In this document: positions 45,886-63,952 of the stretch, piece by piece
How the letters are laid out: each line of letters starts with the position of its first letter
How positions within the stretch are numbered: position 1 is the first letter of the stretch
NCBI GenBank assembly: GCA_905250075.1
Contig: CAJNOP010000527.1
Location: forward strand, 80,581-144,580
From: Rotaria sp. Silwood1
Taxonomy: Eukaryota > Rotifera > Eurotatoria > Philodinida > Philodinidae
Direction of reading: 5' to 3'
DNA length: 64,000 nt
The notes under the pieces: model-generated
The model's input: only the letters and a program-made list of their open reading frames with translations
What the model was told of the DNA's origin: nothing
Database searches by the model: none
Position numbers and translations under genes: made by a program

Positions 45886-47848
45886 TTCGTTTAAAGGTAT
45901 CAACAGAAAAGAAATCTAAAAACACAAACGTATCATCATATGACGTACGAACTCATTGCTTTTATCTATTGTTTTTTATTTACTTCGGACTTTCACTCTT
46001 CTTCTTTTATTGTTTGTTGAAAAAAAAATAAAAACATCAAGAACACATTTTTTTTTTCAGCTGATTTAATACGAATAAAGAAAGTTCTTTACAAATATTA
46101 GTGTAAGTATGACGTCGCAAGAAACAAAAAATGTTTTACTCTTTAACAGATAACAATTTGATGTTTTTTCTTTTTTTATAATCGCTTCAACGGATAGATA
46201 TTTTCTCTATTATGTTTATTTGAAAAATAAACAAAAATAAAAATTTCAAATTAATATCTGAATCATACTATTAATGTTGCTTGTAAAATAAAATCTTTAG
46301 TAGAATAAAAATCTAGTTGTGTTTTTTTATTTATATTAGAAATGATTAATTATAAAAAATCTATCTTACAATGTCTAACAAACTCTTGCATGACAAAACA
46401 GACTAATCAATAGTATTATTATTATCTTGTAATATAACTTTCAATTTTGTTTTACAAATCAAATGAATTAATCGATAGTAGGTATATATATGTCACAATC
46501 AGCAAGTCAAATAGAATAATTATATTTCTTTGACATTGTTCTTTAAAATAAATAAATAAATTGATGAATAATATATTGCATTGAATAAGTCCTTGAGAAT
46601 GAAAGAAACAAATCAATTGTTTGTATTGATTCTATTTGCATCATATTGAGAACGATAGAAAACAACCTTGATTTTATCCTGAAATTAATGATTTTTAATA
46701 ATAATTGTTATTTTTTTGATACATAGTTCTAAAAAGCAATAAAATTCTATATTGAACAATAGAAAACATGACTTTCCAACAATACTTATTATCTTACGTT
46801 TTTCTAGTCGACAATTATATTTCACAAAGATCAAACTTCATCTACTTTTCTAAAACTGATTTGTCTATATACTTACAAGGAATGTTCATCAGCCCAATCT
46901 TAGAAAATATTCATTTAAGTAATAAAACTTATTTTTCATATTCCAACACATATTTTTATACTTTGCTCAAAAAATTAATTTTTTTTTTTTGATTAAAAAT
47001 TCAGCAAGAAAAGCCAAGACCGAAGGCTATCAGTCTGATAGATAATATCCGAGGCATAGAATCTGTCGCTAAAATGAAAAAGTTTTCACCTATCATCAAA
47101 AGAAACACAAGACTACTACGCACTGAAAATAACACTATGTAAAAAATTATTTGATTTCATCAATCATTGAATAATACTTATAGTCTCGATATTTGTTCAT
47201 TCTAGAAATGCAAGCCTTAGAATTTTTCATGTTAAATAATAACAGAAAATGTTTATTAGCTAATTTTCATACTTGATGAACTATTTCTATTACTATTAAT
47301 TAATTAGTTGAATATTTCTAAATCAAAATTAGATAAATATTTTCAAGACAATCATTTTCTTTTCTTTAATTTATTATTCTGTCCATAAAACAAATTATTT
47401 TTCTTTTTCTCAGATCAGATACTTTTTTTTTTTGTTACTTTTGTTTTATATATATATATATATATAGATAAATTACAAACACAAAAGAGATGACAAATAC
47501 AAACAAGCGCGTCACTTTTTTTCTCTTGTAATTTTCACACAACACAAGCAGAAGAAAAAAAAACGATATAGAAGAAAGTTATACACATGCACAATACAAA
47601 ACATTATTTACAAATAGAGTAAACATTGACATATATATATGTAAACTATATAGTAGAATGACAACAGTATTGAAATATCTGACCCAAAACAAGAGAGAAA
47701 GAAAAAAAACAAAAAAAAAAAAACAAACTCACTGTATAGACGCGTATATAGGTCAGAAAAAAAATATGTAGGTAAAATGTTTAAATTTTTCTGTTTTCAA
47801 ATTCGTATATGTGTGTGTGTGTTTGTATGTAATTCATCCAACATATTC
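45886..47848. other. Intergenic region between Rab7 and Groucho
   Basis: About 2 kb, holding the Rab7 promoter side (left) and the Groucho 3' flank (right). AT-rich, with a TA run near 47445-47466. No gene is seen; the frame at 46768-46992 has no domain. Confidence 0.5.
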
Positions 47849-51482
<3,634 letters not shown>

Positions 51483-52139
51483 AGTTCCAATAAGTTTATC
51501 TTGTCCACCGGTATTAGATAAAGCGGAACCGGTACCGCTATGAATTTTCTTTTTTTTTTTACTACTATTAGAATTTAATAGATAATCGTCGTGTTGTTTA
51601 GATAATTGATGTAAATTATTATTATTAACAATTTTGAGATTCGTATGTGAATGAATTTTGAAAATTTTAACTATTCAATTGCGCACTATGGCGATGTTGA
51701 ATAAACATCCAGAAAACAAAAAAGAGAGAAATATAATAATAATAATAATAATAATACTATTAATGAAAATAATAATGTCAATACAAAATCAAAATTGAAG
51801 GATAAGTACGACAAATAAAAAAAGAAAAAAGAAAATTTTCTTTCTTTTTTTGTTTTTCCTGTACTGGCAAAATATAACAAACGACATATTGTCATGATGT
51901 ATATTTATAATAATTTGCAAGAGAATAAACAGAAAACATGCAAATCTATTAATTCATCTAGCTTTTTGATCAAGAGATTGCTCAAATAACACGTGGTTAA
52001 AAATAAAAACAGAAAGAAAACGCTTAATAATGACATATCGAGATAAAAAAAAAAAATATATATATATTGGAAATATGTTATCTTAGCACACAACACAATA
52101 GGGTGCATGAACAACGAACATGCTCTAATCATTTTCTAT

Positions 52140-52295
52140 TAGTCGACGATAGAAAAGCAATAGTGCGCGTCGCATCAGAAAAAGAGAATCGACAACGATG
52201 AAGAAGAGAAGGGAAGAAAATAATCGTCGTCGTGACCTGACGTGCCCGAATATTGTCGGCAGTATGGCGGCTGCTGCTGCTGCTGCCGGCGCATG
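52140..52295. promoter_or_regulatory. CG-rich patch with GCT repeat upstream of Groucho
   Basis: An island of CG dinucleotides in otherwise AT-rich DNA, ending in GGCGGCTGCTGCTGCTGC. It lies about 0.7 kb upstream of the Groucho ATG on its 5' side, as a promoter or 5' UTR exon would. No known motif was recognised, so the role is inferred from composition and place. Confidence 0.35.
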
Positions 52296-53596
52296 ATAAG
52301 GTTACATATATATATACATACAGGAAAAGAAAAACATACACTATATACTCGTTCTCTACAACGTATATGACGAATGCATGTTACTCTCTCTCTCTCTCTA
52401 GCCGACTACAAGTGTCCAATTTACACACACATACACACGATCCAGATAGACAAAAGATACTTAATTAATCGCGATCGATAGAAACAGACAAAGGCCACGA
52501 TTACTAATACTATCATTCAACATAAGAAGAAGAAAAAAAAAAAAAACAAGAACGAAGAAAAAGATCAAAAGTTGTCGTTCGTGCTACACATAAATATATA
52601 CCCAAAGGACAATACAAGTCAGATACGAAGCGCATGCTTATTCTAAAATAATTGTATATATATGTTGGCAGTGAAGAACGATTAGCATTTAGGATAAAGA
52701 AGTACTGACAAGAAATTGGAGATTGACATATGGTCTTTATCAAAGGACAAGCACAATTTAATTACGTCAAGTATTATCTGATTAGAAGTAGGTGGCTTTT
52801 GATCGATCAGAAATAACATAATAAAAAAAAAAAAAAAGAAGAAGAAGAAGAAGAAAAAAATGTTCGCCTGCTGTTCTTAACGATAATTAATATGCGATAG
52901 GAATAATAAATTACCGTATATATCTAAGTTGACTTCTATGAGTGTATTTCATCGCGAATAACTGATTATATTAAGGTGTATAATCACTTGAGAATAAACT
53001 GTGTGGATGACGTGCAAATATTGTCTAGAGGCAAAAGAAAAAGGGGTTTTTTTTTTCCACTTTCTTCCTTCATCTTTTTATATGAGATTATTCTTATTAT
53101 TCTGTTGTTCATCAAAGGCATAAATGAAGTGAAGAAGAATAACAGAAAACGGAAAAGAGCTAAGATAGATTATAATAGTAGTAGTAATAGAAAGCGAACG
53201 AGAGTGCAATACAACGCTTCAATGATGACTGACAATAGAGATGAAAACAAGTTAAACAATGTATTGATGCAAATCTTCTTCTACTAGAGCGCACGAGTGC
53301 TCTCTCTCTCTCTTCTTCTTCTTCTTCTTCTTCTTTCTTTCTCAATCTCATGTATCAGTCTATTGCTTTTAAAAGTAAATGGGACCATGCGTGCATGCAA
53401 AGGGAGATGATGCGTATGTGTATATATATGTAAAAGATGAAATGTTAACCGGATTGAGTTGCCTGTTCAATTACTATTCTTTCTGTTGGTTATTGTTTGC
53501 TCTCTCTAGGAGTACGACCAATTGGCATCGTTTATATATGTTCGCATCTATTCTTTTCTACTCGTACTCTATTATTCTCGATGTCTACATAAATAT

Positions 53597-53636
53597 ATAT
53601 ATATATATATATATGAATGTATATATATATATATAT
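53597..53636. repeat. TA microsatellite
   Basis: Two blocks of (TA)n separated by GAATG. Confidence 0.85.
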
Positions 53637-56600
53637 GTTCGCTGCTTTATTTTGATTTAATCAAGACAGTCAGCTCACAAGCTAGTCGAACTTCTCAAGT
53701 GTCACTTTCATCCCATCGTTCGCTCGTTCCTACTTACACACATATATGCACACACGCTCGCATACATACTCATATTCACGTCAGAGCACACAAATCGCTA
53801 TTATGATTAAAAATGAACACTCTTGTTATTGACCTGAGAGCAAATTCTTCATTCCCATCGGCAGACATTTAAGATACAATACAGGTGTGAATGTGTGTAA
53901 TAGAAAGGAAAAAAAATGAAGAAAGATGAAAGAAAAAATTGACGATGTGAAAGATAATGAGATTAAATGTATATGAATGTATGCAAAAATATTGTTGTTG
54001 GATTGTTGACACAACTCAGGAGTGGTCGTGTTTTTTTTCATTCTACACTTCTCATCATCATCATCATCATCATCATTGTCATTGTCGAATGGCATATGCC
54101 AGAATGTATTTTCGTGCTCGGAAATAGAAATACTAATCAGTTAATATAATGCAGACAATGAAGGAAAAGACAAAGAAAATATACTAAGAGTATAAAAGGT
54201 GAGATCAATCGCGAAATAGCAAAAAAAACTAAAGATTGTAAAACATGTAAAATAAGCAAAGCAAATAATTTTGTCTATAAGAAATAAATAATAAAAGGAA
54301 AAGAAGTCGTTGAAAAGTATTTACACATGCATCATAGTAGTTGTATTTGAGTACAGAAAAGCATTATATCATAACAAATATACATATTAGTAAAGCGTCA
54401 GTAATGATAATGATGAGGATGAAATCAAGAAAAGTAAAGAGAACGATAACAAATCGACGACATATGCTAATTAACACTACCTAGATCGAAAAAGCAATTG
54501 AATAGCTATATATATATATGTATATATAAGAAGACGCGTAGAAAAAGAGAACGAATCGAAGAAAGGGGAAAGAAACGATCATTTTTCTCATCAATCGATC
54601 GACAAACTAAAACTACTCAAGAATGAAAGCAAACAAATGAAAATAAGAGAATATATAAAGGCAAATAGAATATTAAAAACAAGAATCAACATGAAGTAGG
54701 TTTGTTGAAAAAACATTTTAAAACAAAGTTTAACTTCTCTTAAGAACAATAAATCAGAAAGAAAAAAAAAGAAAATATATATATATATAACGTCCTCTTT
54801 TGACAAGAAAAGAAAGAATCATAATAATCAAAAAAAAATATCACATATCATCTGATTGGTTAATCTTTATTATGACTCATTAATATATGTAACATAGTTA
54901 TGCACTATGAAAACAATAGATGAAATTTTTTATATAGAAATAAATTAAAAAATTTTTTTATTAAATGAATTAAAAAAAAAAAATTTTTTTTTAAATCTTA
55001 TCCACCTTCACACATGTAGATAAACATTTAAATACATCGAAACAAAATGGTGTACATAAAAAAAAAAAAAAGGAATCAAATGAAATATGTATATGATTTG
55101 ATTATTGTTTTTTGACGAATTTTATTTTGACGAATTTTATTTTGTTGTTTTTTTTTTTTTTATTTTAGATAATAAAAATTTCAATTTCTTTATTATTTAA
55201 ATATTAGAAAATGATTTGAATATTTATATATATGAAGAATTTTATTAGAAGTGAATGTCCTTGAACAAAAAGAAAAATAAATTTTTGTTTTTAAGATTAT
55301 ACTTTATTGTTTTAAGTAAGGCTAAAATAAAAGAAAGTTAATTAACGATAGATCTGAGTACGAATTGTCTAGAAATTATGCATAAAAGTTTTTAATTTGA
55401 TGTTTGTTTCGTAATAAAAACAAACAAAAAAAAACTCTTTGGACTTATTTTTCAATAGTAGAATATTTAATTTTAGAGTTTGAATGTAGAAAAATAATTA
55501 TACTTGAGTAAAAACTATCATTTCTTCTTTGCAAATATGAAATCTTTTTTCTCTTTGAAAAAATATTTTTAAATACTATTAAAAAAAAATGCCTGCAAGA
55601 CTTATTACATAGAATCAATCCGCGCGCCAATTTAATCAAAGTACTCATGAAATAAAGTTTGACCTTACATAATTATGTAGTGTAGGACAATATAGGCACG
55701 AAAAATTTGAATTATCAATATGAAAATTGGTTTTGAGAAAAACGCAATGTGGTATTTTTGTTTTTTATTTATATGTAAAAAGAACGATTTCACTTCTAAA
55801 AATATACCTGTCAGTTAAAGAGATAACAAAAAAAAAATTGAAAATTTTGAATCAAGAAAGAAGTATTCTCATCAGAAAATTTCTTCTTAGTAGAAAATAA
55901 TATAAACAGAAATAAATCGAAATTCAAATTTCAAAACATTCATGTCTATGACTTATGGGTACAAATCCTTGTAGGATACTTTTTAGTGTTACCGAGAGAC
56001 CTTTACGAATTCTAGTATAAAGTCAAGTGGCGGATACTAGTTTCAGATAATTTCCTGCTAAGAAATGATTTTCTTGGACTTCGCTCTATATTGATTGTGT
56101 GCTAAAAGAGCGTTGGATAATAGAACTATTTCTGATTATGTTATTAGTTTTTCGCATTATTCAACTATTAAAAGATTAAATCTGGCTCAGATATCGAGAA
56201 TAATTTTGATATTTATTATAGATAAAAAAAAAAAAATCAAATGGATATGTATATCTGGCCTTCAATGATATTTTTATATTAATATTTTATCGAAATGTTA
56301 ACAAATAATTCGACTAAATAATGTCTATTAATTGAATTACTAAGATATATATCTATTTTATTTTTTTAGGAATGTTAACAGAAAATATGAATCGTATATA
56401 TATATTTTTTTTAGAGAGAAAAAGAAAAATTTTCTCCATTGAAATAAAATATAAGGAATTTTTATAGTTGAAATATTATTATTATCATCAAAAATTTTCC
56501 TTATAATGAAATATGAGTAATACAATTTCTAATATTTTAAATTTTTTTTAGTTTTAGTTATGATCAAATATAATCCTTTTTTTTTTATCAATTCTATAGA

Positions 56601-57752
56601 GTTTGCATGATTTTGAACTATATTGATTTAGAATAAAAAAGGCAAATGAAATTTCTTTCAATAGAACAATCGAATGAAGAAGAAACTGAAGTCGACTATA
56701 ACAACCTATGAAGATTTAATCAAAAAAAAGTGACATAAATCGATATGGACGTTTTTCTATTAATTTTTTTCCATGTTTGATTTATATCTCAACGAATGAT
56801 TGTATACATATATATTCATCAGGTGATTCTTTGAATATTTTATTGGTTTATTTTCAAAAAACAACTATGTATATATGTATTATTTGGCAATTTATTCAAT
56901 ATGTTGTATGATACAAAAGACAAAAAAAAAAACAAACAAATTGTTTTTAGCTATTAGAATAGAAGATTTGATTTAATTATTTGCCGATCAATGATCAGTT
57001 TGTAAATTATTTTATTCGATTTTTTTTTTTTTTTCGTTTTTGTGTATTTGATTTTTTTTTGTGTATCTCAACAACAAAAAAATCTTAATATGTTTTTTTT
57101 TTCTCTTCTATTGACAAAGTCAACAGGTTTTTTGGAGATTATGTTTGAATGAAATACACGATCTCTTATCTGAATAGTTGTTCTTCTCTTCATATTGCAT
57201 TGTTATCATTGATTTAGAATTGACCTTCTGTCAACAAGAAAGAATTTCTTGCCATGTAGATGCTTTGAATCAATTATGCTTAATATAGAAAACAATATTA
57301 TTGCTTATTATTCAAATAGTATCTTTGTCCAAATATTCTATATTAGATGTGTGTGCCGAACGACCAACAAGGAATCTATGGTCGAAAATCTACACGTACA
57401 TAATCAGCATATGACAACATGATAATGTCAAATACAGATTCTTCCTTTTTCTTCTCGTATATAATAGAGTATACAAGAGCGAAGAAAAAAAAAGACAATC
57501 TTTGTCTACACTTTGCGTAGGCGAACACACACATATAGTCTGCAGTAACATACAACGAAAAAAAACAAGAAAGAAGTCGATTTTTCTTCTTGCTCGTTCG
57601 TCCGCTTAAGCGAGCGGGTGCAATAAAGGCACCCCCTTTTTTTTCTTCTTCTCCTTCATTTCTCATCATTCATCGTCGACGAGACAACTAAGGGAGTAAT
57701 ACGCATAGTTGTTATTTCTTTCTTTACACTATTTTTTTTTTTGCAATGCTCG

Positions 57753-60700
57753 ATGAATGTCTACAGTTCTAGCGCAAGAGTAAAAAAAAAATAATAATGT
57801 GAAACTTAACATATTTCTAGATTGATTTATATATATATATATTAGTCAATACGTCAGATATATGGTAAAGAGTAATAGAAAGAAACACTTATTGAAATTA
57901 TTATTATTATTGATTTATCTTAGGCTCCTGTCGATCCAACAGTTTTACTTAATACAATCGTCTATTTATTAGATAATAATGGTGGATTAAAAAATGATCG
58001 AGTTATTCGACAATTTATAACGTATGTTTATTAATTATGAATTGTTTTCTTTTTTTCGTGTATTTATTATTTCATTAACATATATATATATAAAGAAGAA
58101 ACACAATCTAAATTAAAATTTTTAGACTAATGAAATTAACTGAAAAATTAGTGAATAAATCAATCTATTTACAAATTCTCAGTCATACAATATCTGAAGA
58201 TATATTAATAACGTATGTAGAAATACAAAAAAAAATGTTTTTAATGTTCTATTTAAAAAAAACAAAATTTTGTTTTTTTTTTGTGTTTTCTTATATAAAT
58301 TATTCATATGTTTTAGGTTTTTAAAATGTGATGGTCTACAAATTTTAAACAAATGGCTTTCACATTTTAGTAATGATCATAATCATGCATTTCTACTCGA
58401 TACATTAAATATCATAGGCAATTTGCCATTCAATATTGATAATGTTTCACAGAATGATATCGACGAGCTACAGCTTAAAATAGCCGAATTTGCATCGGCT
58501 GAGTCAGGGAAAGAAAAGGGTCAGTGTTTTTGGTATAAATAACAAAAAAAGAAAATAATAATTATAATTCAAATAATTAATCGATTTATATCATTTTTCT
58601 TGTCTTCATATAATAATTAATTGTAAAAAAAAGAAAAAGATTCGACATGGTTGGCTTCAAATATTGAAATATGCGATAACAAATTGAAAATTATCAAAGC
58701 TTCTTTTTTTTTTGTCATACACGAAGATAATAGTATAGTTAATTCTTTCATAGTTCTACAATAGAAAAAAAAAAATCGAATGAAAAGTTTTCTAATCTTT
58801 TTCATTTGATATAGATATACATGGTTTTGAATATAATTTATATGATCATGAAATAGATAATCAATATGTAATTTAATGAGAATACTAAATTTCGATTAAT
58901 ATATAAACAATAATGGCATATTCAAAAGACAAAATAGAATGCAGAACGCTATGCAAATATGAAGCTACTATATGTAATAATTTTGAGTTGAAAACATGCT
59001 ACATATGTGCATATTATATGTACGATGTATGTTGTTTTCTTAATTGAGAAGTTACAAATATATGATTTTCTTTTGACGAATTAGCGCTCTTTTTCTTTAG
59101 CCATGTCTAGATCGTTATTCTAATCTATTCAATAATTCCTTAATATTATTTAATTTCTTGTAGATATTCGTGAAAGTGCTCATCATTTATACGATATTTG
59201 TTTGACAAAAGGAGTATTTAAAAGTCTACAAACTCATACTCCTCATCTTATTAACGACAAATCCATATCTTCTCGTATGTATTTTATAATCAATGCAAGA
59301 AAGAGAGAAAAAAACAATTGACATCTTTATACATCAATCATTTCTTTTGTTTTTTCTTTTTAAAGAATCAACATCGATTCCTCGATCATCGATTTCCATC
59401 GATAACCAACATCCATTGACATATCAACGATTGAATAAAACTGAACGAACATTGCTTTCATCAAATAATAATACATTCCCTTTCAATGATAGGAAAATGG
59501 CAACAACCGCAACATTGACAGCCGTATCAGCAACAAATAGTAATAGTAATAATACGGATAATAACAAACGAAAAACTGAAGAGAATCTAGGACCTTCAAC
59601 AAATAGAAAACCGACACATCGTCGTGTTATAACACAAACACAAATAGATACAAAAAAAATGAAATCATCAATTGATGTAGATGATAGTGATGGTTTAAAT
59701 AAAACTAATTTATTAAATCGAACTCCAACAACTTTTCGTATACCTAAGATAGGAAGGTAGGTTATTGATCGGCTTCTTTTTTTTTTTTTGTCTCTTTTAG
59801 GTTAATTACAAATTATATCGATCGACAAAGTCCGTGTTATTATAGTTCTCTTTTTTTTCTTTTTTATTATTGTTATTGTATCACGTTATTTCGTTTTTTT
59901 TTTGATTATTTTTTGTATTGTATCGATTTGTGAAGTTATTTTTTGATTTATTTATTTATTTTTTTAATGATGTACAGATAATTTCTAATTTTTAGGAAAT
60001 CAATAACAAGGTAATTTTAGGTTAATATTTTTTTTTCGGAAAATTATGAAAATGAAAAAAAAATTCAACGGTAGGTTGTTTTTGTCAGAGATGAATGATT
60101 AGATTCTTTCTCTCTCTCTGTCTCTCTCTTTTTTTTTTACATTATGTAATTTATGTATATATATATATATGACGAAATAAAATGAATTAAAACAAAATGA
60201 TCAAGAAATTAATATGCTTCTATGTTGATACAATGGTGCGGAATACAGAGACGGACTTTGTCGATCGATATACATTATCTATGCTGTTTTATTTTTTTTT
60301 CTATTGATAATCTTTTATTTATTAATATTGAAAATTTCTATATGTATATTTATTTATTTCAGGTCAAATACAAATGTACCATCACCACCATCAGATATAA
60401 ATGAAAGTACACCATCTCCTACATCTACAAATCAACAAATCAAAATGAATGTACCAATAAATCGACAATCGAGTGATGAACTTAATTCTCAACAAGGAAA
60501 AAGAAAATTTTCTTTAAGTCAATATATAGAACGTAAAAAATTAAAATCGAATGAATTACAACAGACTTCTTTAGCTGATACTGATATGCGAATAAATAAT
60601 ACGGGAAATTCAAAGGTGAGAAAAAAAAAAAACAAACAAACAACAAATTCAATCATAAAGAAAATAGGTATTCATACAGAAATATAGTGATCGGTAAAAG

Positions 60701-63700
60701 TCATTCTATCAGATAGAAAGTAATGAAATTTTGAATTTTTTTGTTTTTTTGCTGGACACTTTTAAATTAAAAATAGATAGAGATCGATTGGCTTGAATGC
60801 ATTCGGTTTCGAACGAATAAAAAAACAAACGTTCCCATGGAGGCTTTTATGACACTTTCATCGTCTGTCATCACTTTGAAGTGTTAATATCTATCATTTT
60901 ATTGATAAATAAAGGTCTACATGCATTTAATGTGTCATAGATAGAACAGTCCAATCTACTATGATTCTGAGGCGCAATGACATTTCCATGATTCGAAATG
61001 ATTTTCACATAGATCTCTGGTGCACGAATGGCTATAATGATGAAATTTGCACAGAATACTTGATTACAGCACGCAATATATTGAAGAAAATGTCAAGACC
61101 AATAGTCAAAGTTACACTTCACTTTTTCATGAATTTGATGAAGTACGAGAACATTACCTATTAGATTCAAAAATCCTAAAAAAGTTTCGTGGTCATAAGT
61201 TGCTAGAACTGAGTTATGACTATTTTAATTATTTACTGAAAATTTAAGCGGAAAAGATTATTTGTTGAATTTTCAAAAAATGATGATTTACGACAAAAAA
61301 AAATTAAGTTTACTTGAAAATTCAATATCTCAAAAAAGAAACATTATTTTCGGAATAATTTCAAAATCATCAGACCTATCTATAAGCAAAGCTTAAGATA
61401 CAAAGTTTTTCATTAACCAAACAAACAACCATCTTTTGACATGATGTTTAGTTCTTGAATGAAAAATCAAGCTCAGCTAATACTGAAATATTCTTATCTA
61501 AATATATAATCAATGTTGGCCTTCTATCTCTATTGTAGGGAAGGTCGATTAAGTCTTGATTAATGCTTATGATCAAGGTTTATCGCGATTTATGTATCAT
61601 CAATAAGTGAGGCTAACAGATTTGTGTTTATACACGTTTGACGTTTACTATAATATAAGTCGAATGTAATTTTCTATTTTATTAATGTTTGTCATTCATC
61701 GATATGTCAATCATAACGATAATTAACATACATCAAACGAGTCAATGATTTAGAAATGAATAGAAAATTCTAATTTTTATCTTTATTATTTGTTAATAAA
61801 ATTAAAAATGAGTGATTTAGAAAACGAACTTCTCTCTTTTTGTTTTTTTTTTATCATTTCATTCTATAATTAGACAGTGTGATTTATTTTTTTTTGTTAT
61901 TCTTCTATTGATAATTTCAAGGAAATTTCATACATCAATCTACTATCATAACTTCTATTTTAGGCTTCACCACCGACACCCATTGATGATGATTTACCTA
62001 ACATTTCTGAGAACCAATCTGTAATTAGTCCAAAACCTGATGAAACAAGTAAAAATAACTCGATATAGTTTTTCTTATAAAAATTCTTTATCTTTTTTTT
62101 TGTTTTTAGATACAATTATAAAAAGTAATTTAAGTGAACCGGGTGTTAAAAAAGTAATCAAAAAAAAAGTCATATGGGCTGATGAAAAAAATCAAACACT
62201 TGTACAAACATCATTTTTTGAAGTTGATGATTCTGAACTATCCGATATGCATATATTTGCACGTACATGTGCAGCTAATATATCTATAGCACAACTTGAA
62301 AAAGTAATGGAACGTGATTTTCGTAAACGTCGTGGTATACAAGATATAAATTCAATTGATAATGATGACAAACAAATATTAGTACCATTACCAACATTAA
62401 TAAAAATTTTATTACCAGATACAATACAAATTCCACAAATTGTTTCACAAGAACGTTTTGTACAAGAAGAACGTGAAAAAACTGTTTTACAAGCACTTTT
62501 TATACGTTCATTTTTACCTGATAGTCCAGGTGAACCTGATGGAGATCTTATTGGACATAGTCATATTGAAAGAAGTGAACCAAAATTAATTCCACTTGAA
62601 GATGTAAGATTAAATAAAAATCAAATAAGAAAGAAATCTATCACAATTATTAAATATTATCATATTAATTTTGTTTTTTTTTATTTTTAAAAATAAATTC
62701 TTTATAAAAACAAAAAAAATTAATTTATATATATATGTCTATGTATGTATGTAGGATACTTCATCATCTTTATCGAGTACAGTAACATCAGTAAACAGCA
62801 ATAATACAACAACGACCAATATACCTTTAGTTTCATTAAATAATCCAACAACAGCAGCAATAACAACAACCACAACCACCACCACCACAACAACAACAAC
62901 AACAACCATACCAAACAATACAATTACATCGAGTCTTTCATCATTTTCATTTGGAGATGTATCACCTGAAGTTGCTCAAATACTTGCACAAGCAAAAGGA
63001 AATTTAACATCAGCTACTGCAAATAATCAATCAACAACAATACCATCAAATTCATTATTGAATTTAGCTACAACTATAACAACAGCTACATCAACAATAA
63101 CAAATCCAACGGTTACAACAACACCTAATCTACCACCACCACCGAATTTATTATCAGCTTTACTTAATGTTACACGAACTAGTAACAATGATACAACTAA
63201 TGGTAAGAATATAAATATAGTTGATGAAAATAATTATATCAAGAAACACTAAGCAAAAGTTTCAGTGAGAAAGTATTGATAGCATGAAGTTTATAAATTA
63301 TGTAGCATCTTTAATCTTAACAATAGTAATAGTGAAAATTTCTTAAAATAAATTCAAAATTTTGTGTATCTAACTAATAATTTAATGATTCCGGATGATG
63401 TAGTACCAATAAACAAATGATAACTTTATTAATTTTAATAAACTAAATCATTTTTCTAGTACCGGCGCCGAATCCAATTGCTAATCTTTTGCCCAATCTT
63501 TCATTGAATTTTAATTTACCACCACCTCCAACATCCTTTCAATTGGGTCAAATAATAGCAAATGCTCTTTCACTTGGTATACCACCACCACCAACTGCCA
63601 GTAAGTGAAAAATACAACTATGAAATCAAAACAAATACTAATATTTTTGTGTTATTGTTTAGATCCTTCTATATTTCAAACATCACCGGCTACGTTTACA

Positions 63701-63952
63701 ACACCACCACCAAATTTATCTAATCCAATAGTTAATTCAGTTCATTCATCATCATCATCATCATCAGTGAATTCTAAACCACCATCTGTTCGTTTTGTTT
63801 CTGCTATTGGTCAACAAACAAGACCGAATTTAACAAATAATAATAATAATAATAATGAACATCAAATTTCATCTTCTCGCGAGAACAGTAGAGAACATAA
63901 TTTTCGACGAGGTCCACCAAATAATAATCGTCGAGATTATTATCAAAATCGA

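Larger units (their letters stand above)
51483..57752. other. 6.3-kb shared upstream region of Groucho (-) and PNUTS (+)
   Basis: No supportable coding gene. The 51483-52350 side probably holds Groucho 5' UTR and promoter. A CG-rich patch with a GCT run lies at about 52140-52295. Low-complexity tracts include AAG near 52840, TA at 53597-53636 and ATC at 54053-54080. A 17-base unit (GACGAATTTTATTTT) is doubled at 55114-55145. Near 57595-57640 there is a CG-richer patch with CCGCTTAAGCGAGCGGGTGC, likely near the PNUTS promoter. Confidence 0.5.

Noticed and set aside
53379-53806. Frames with Tyr/Ile repeats
   Set aside because: They arise from the TA microsatellite.
57376-57669. 97-codon minus-strand frame in the PNUTS upstream region
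   Set aside because: Lys/Phe low-complexity, no homology, lies in the likely promoter area.
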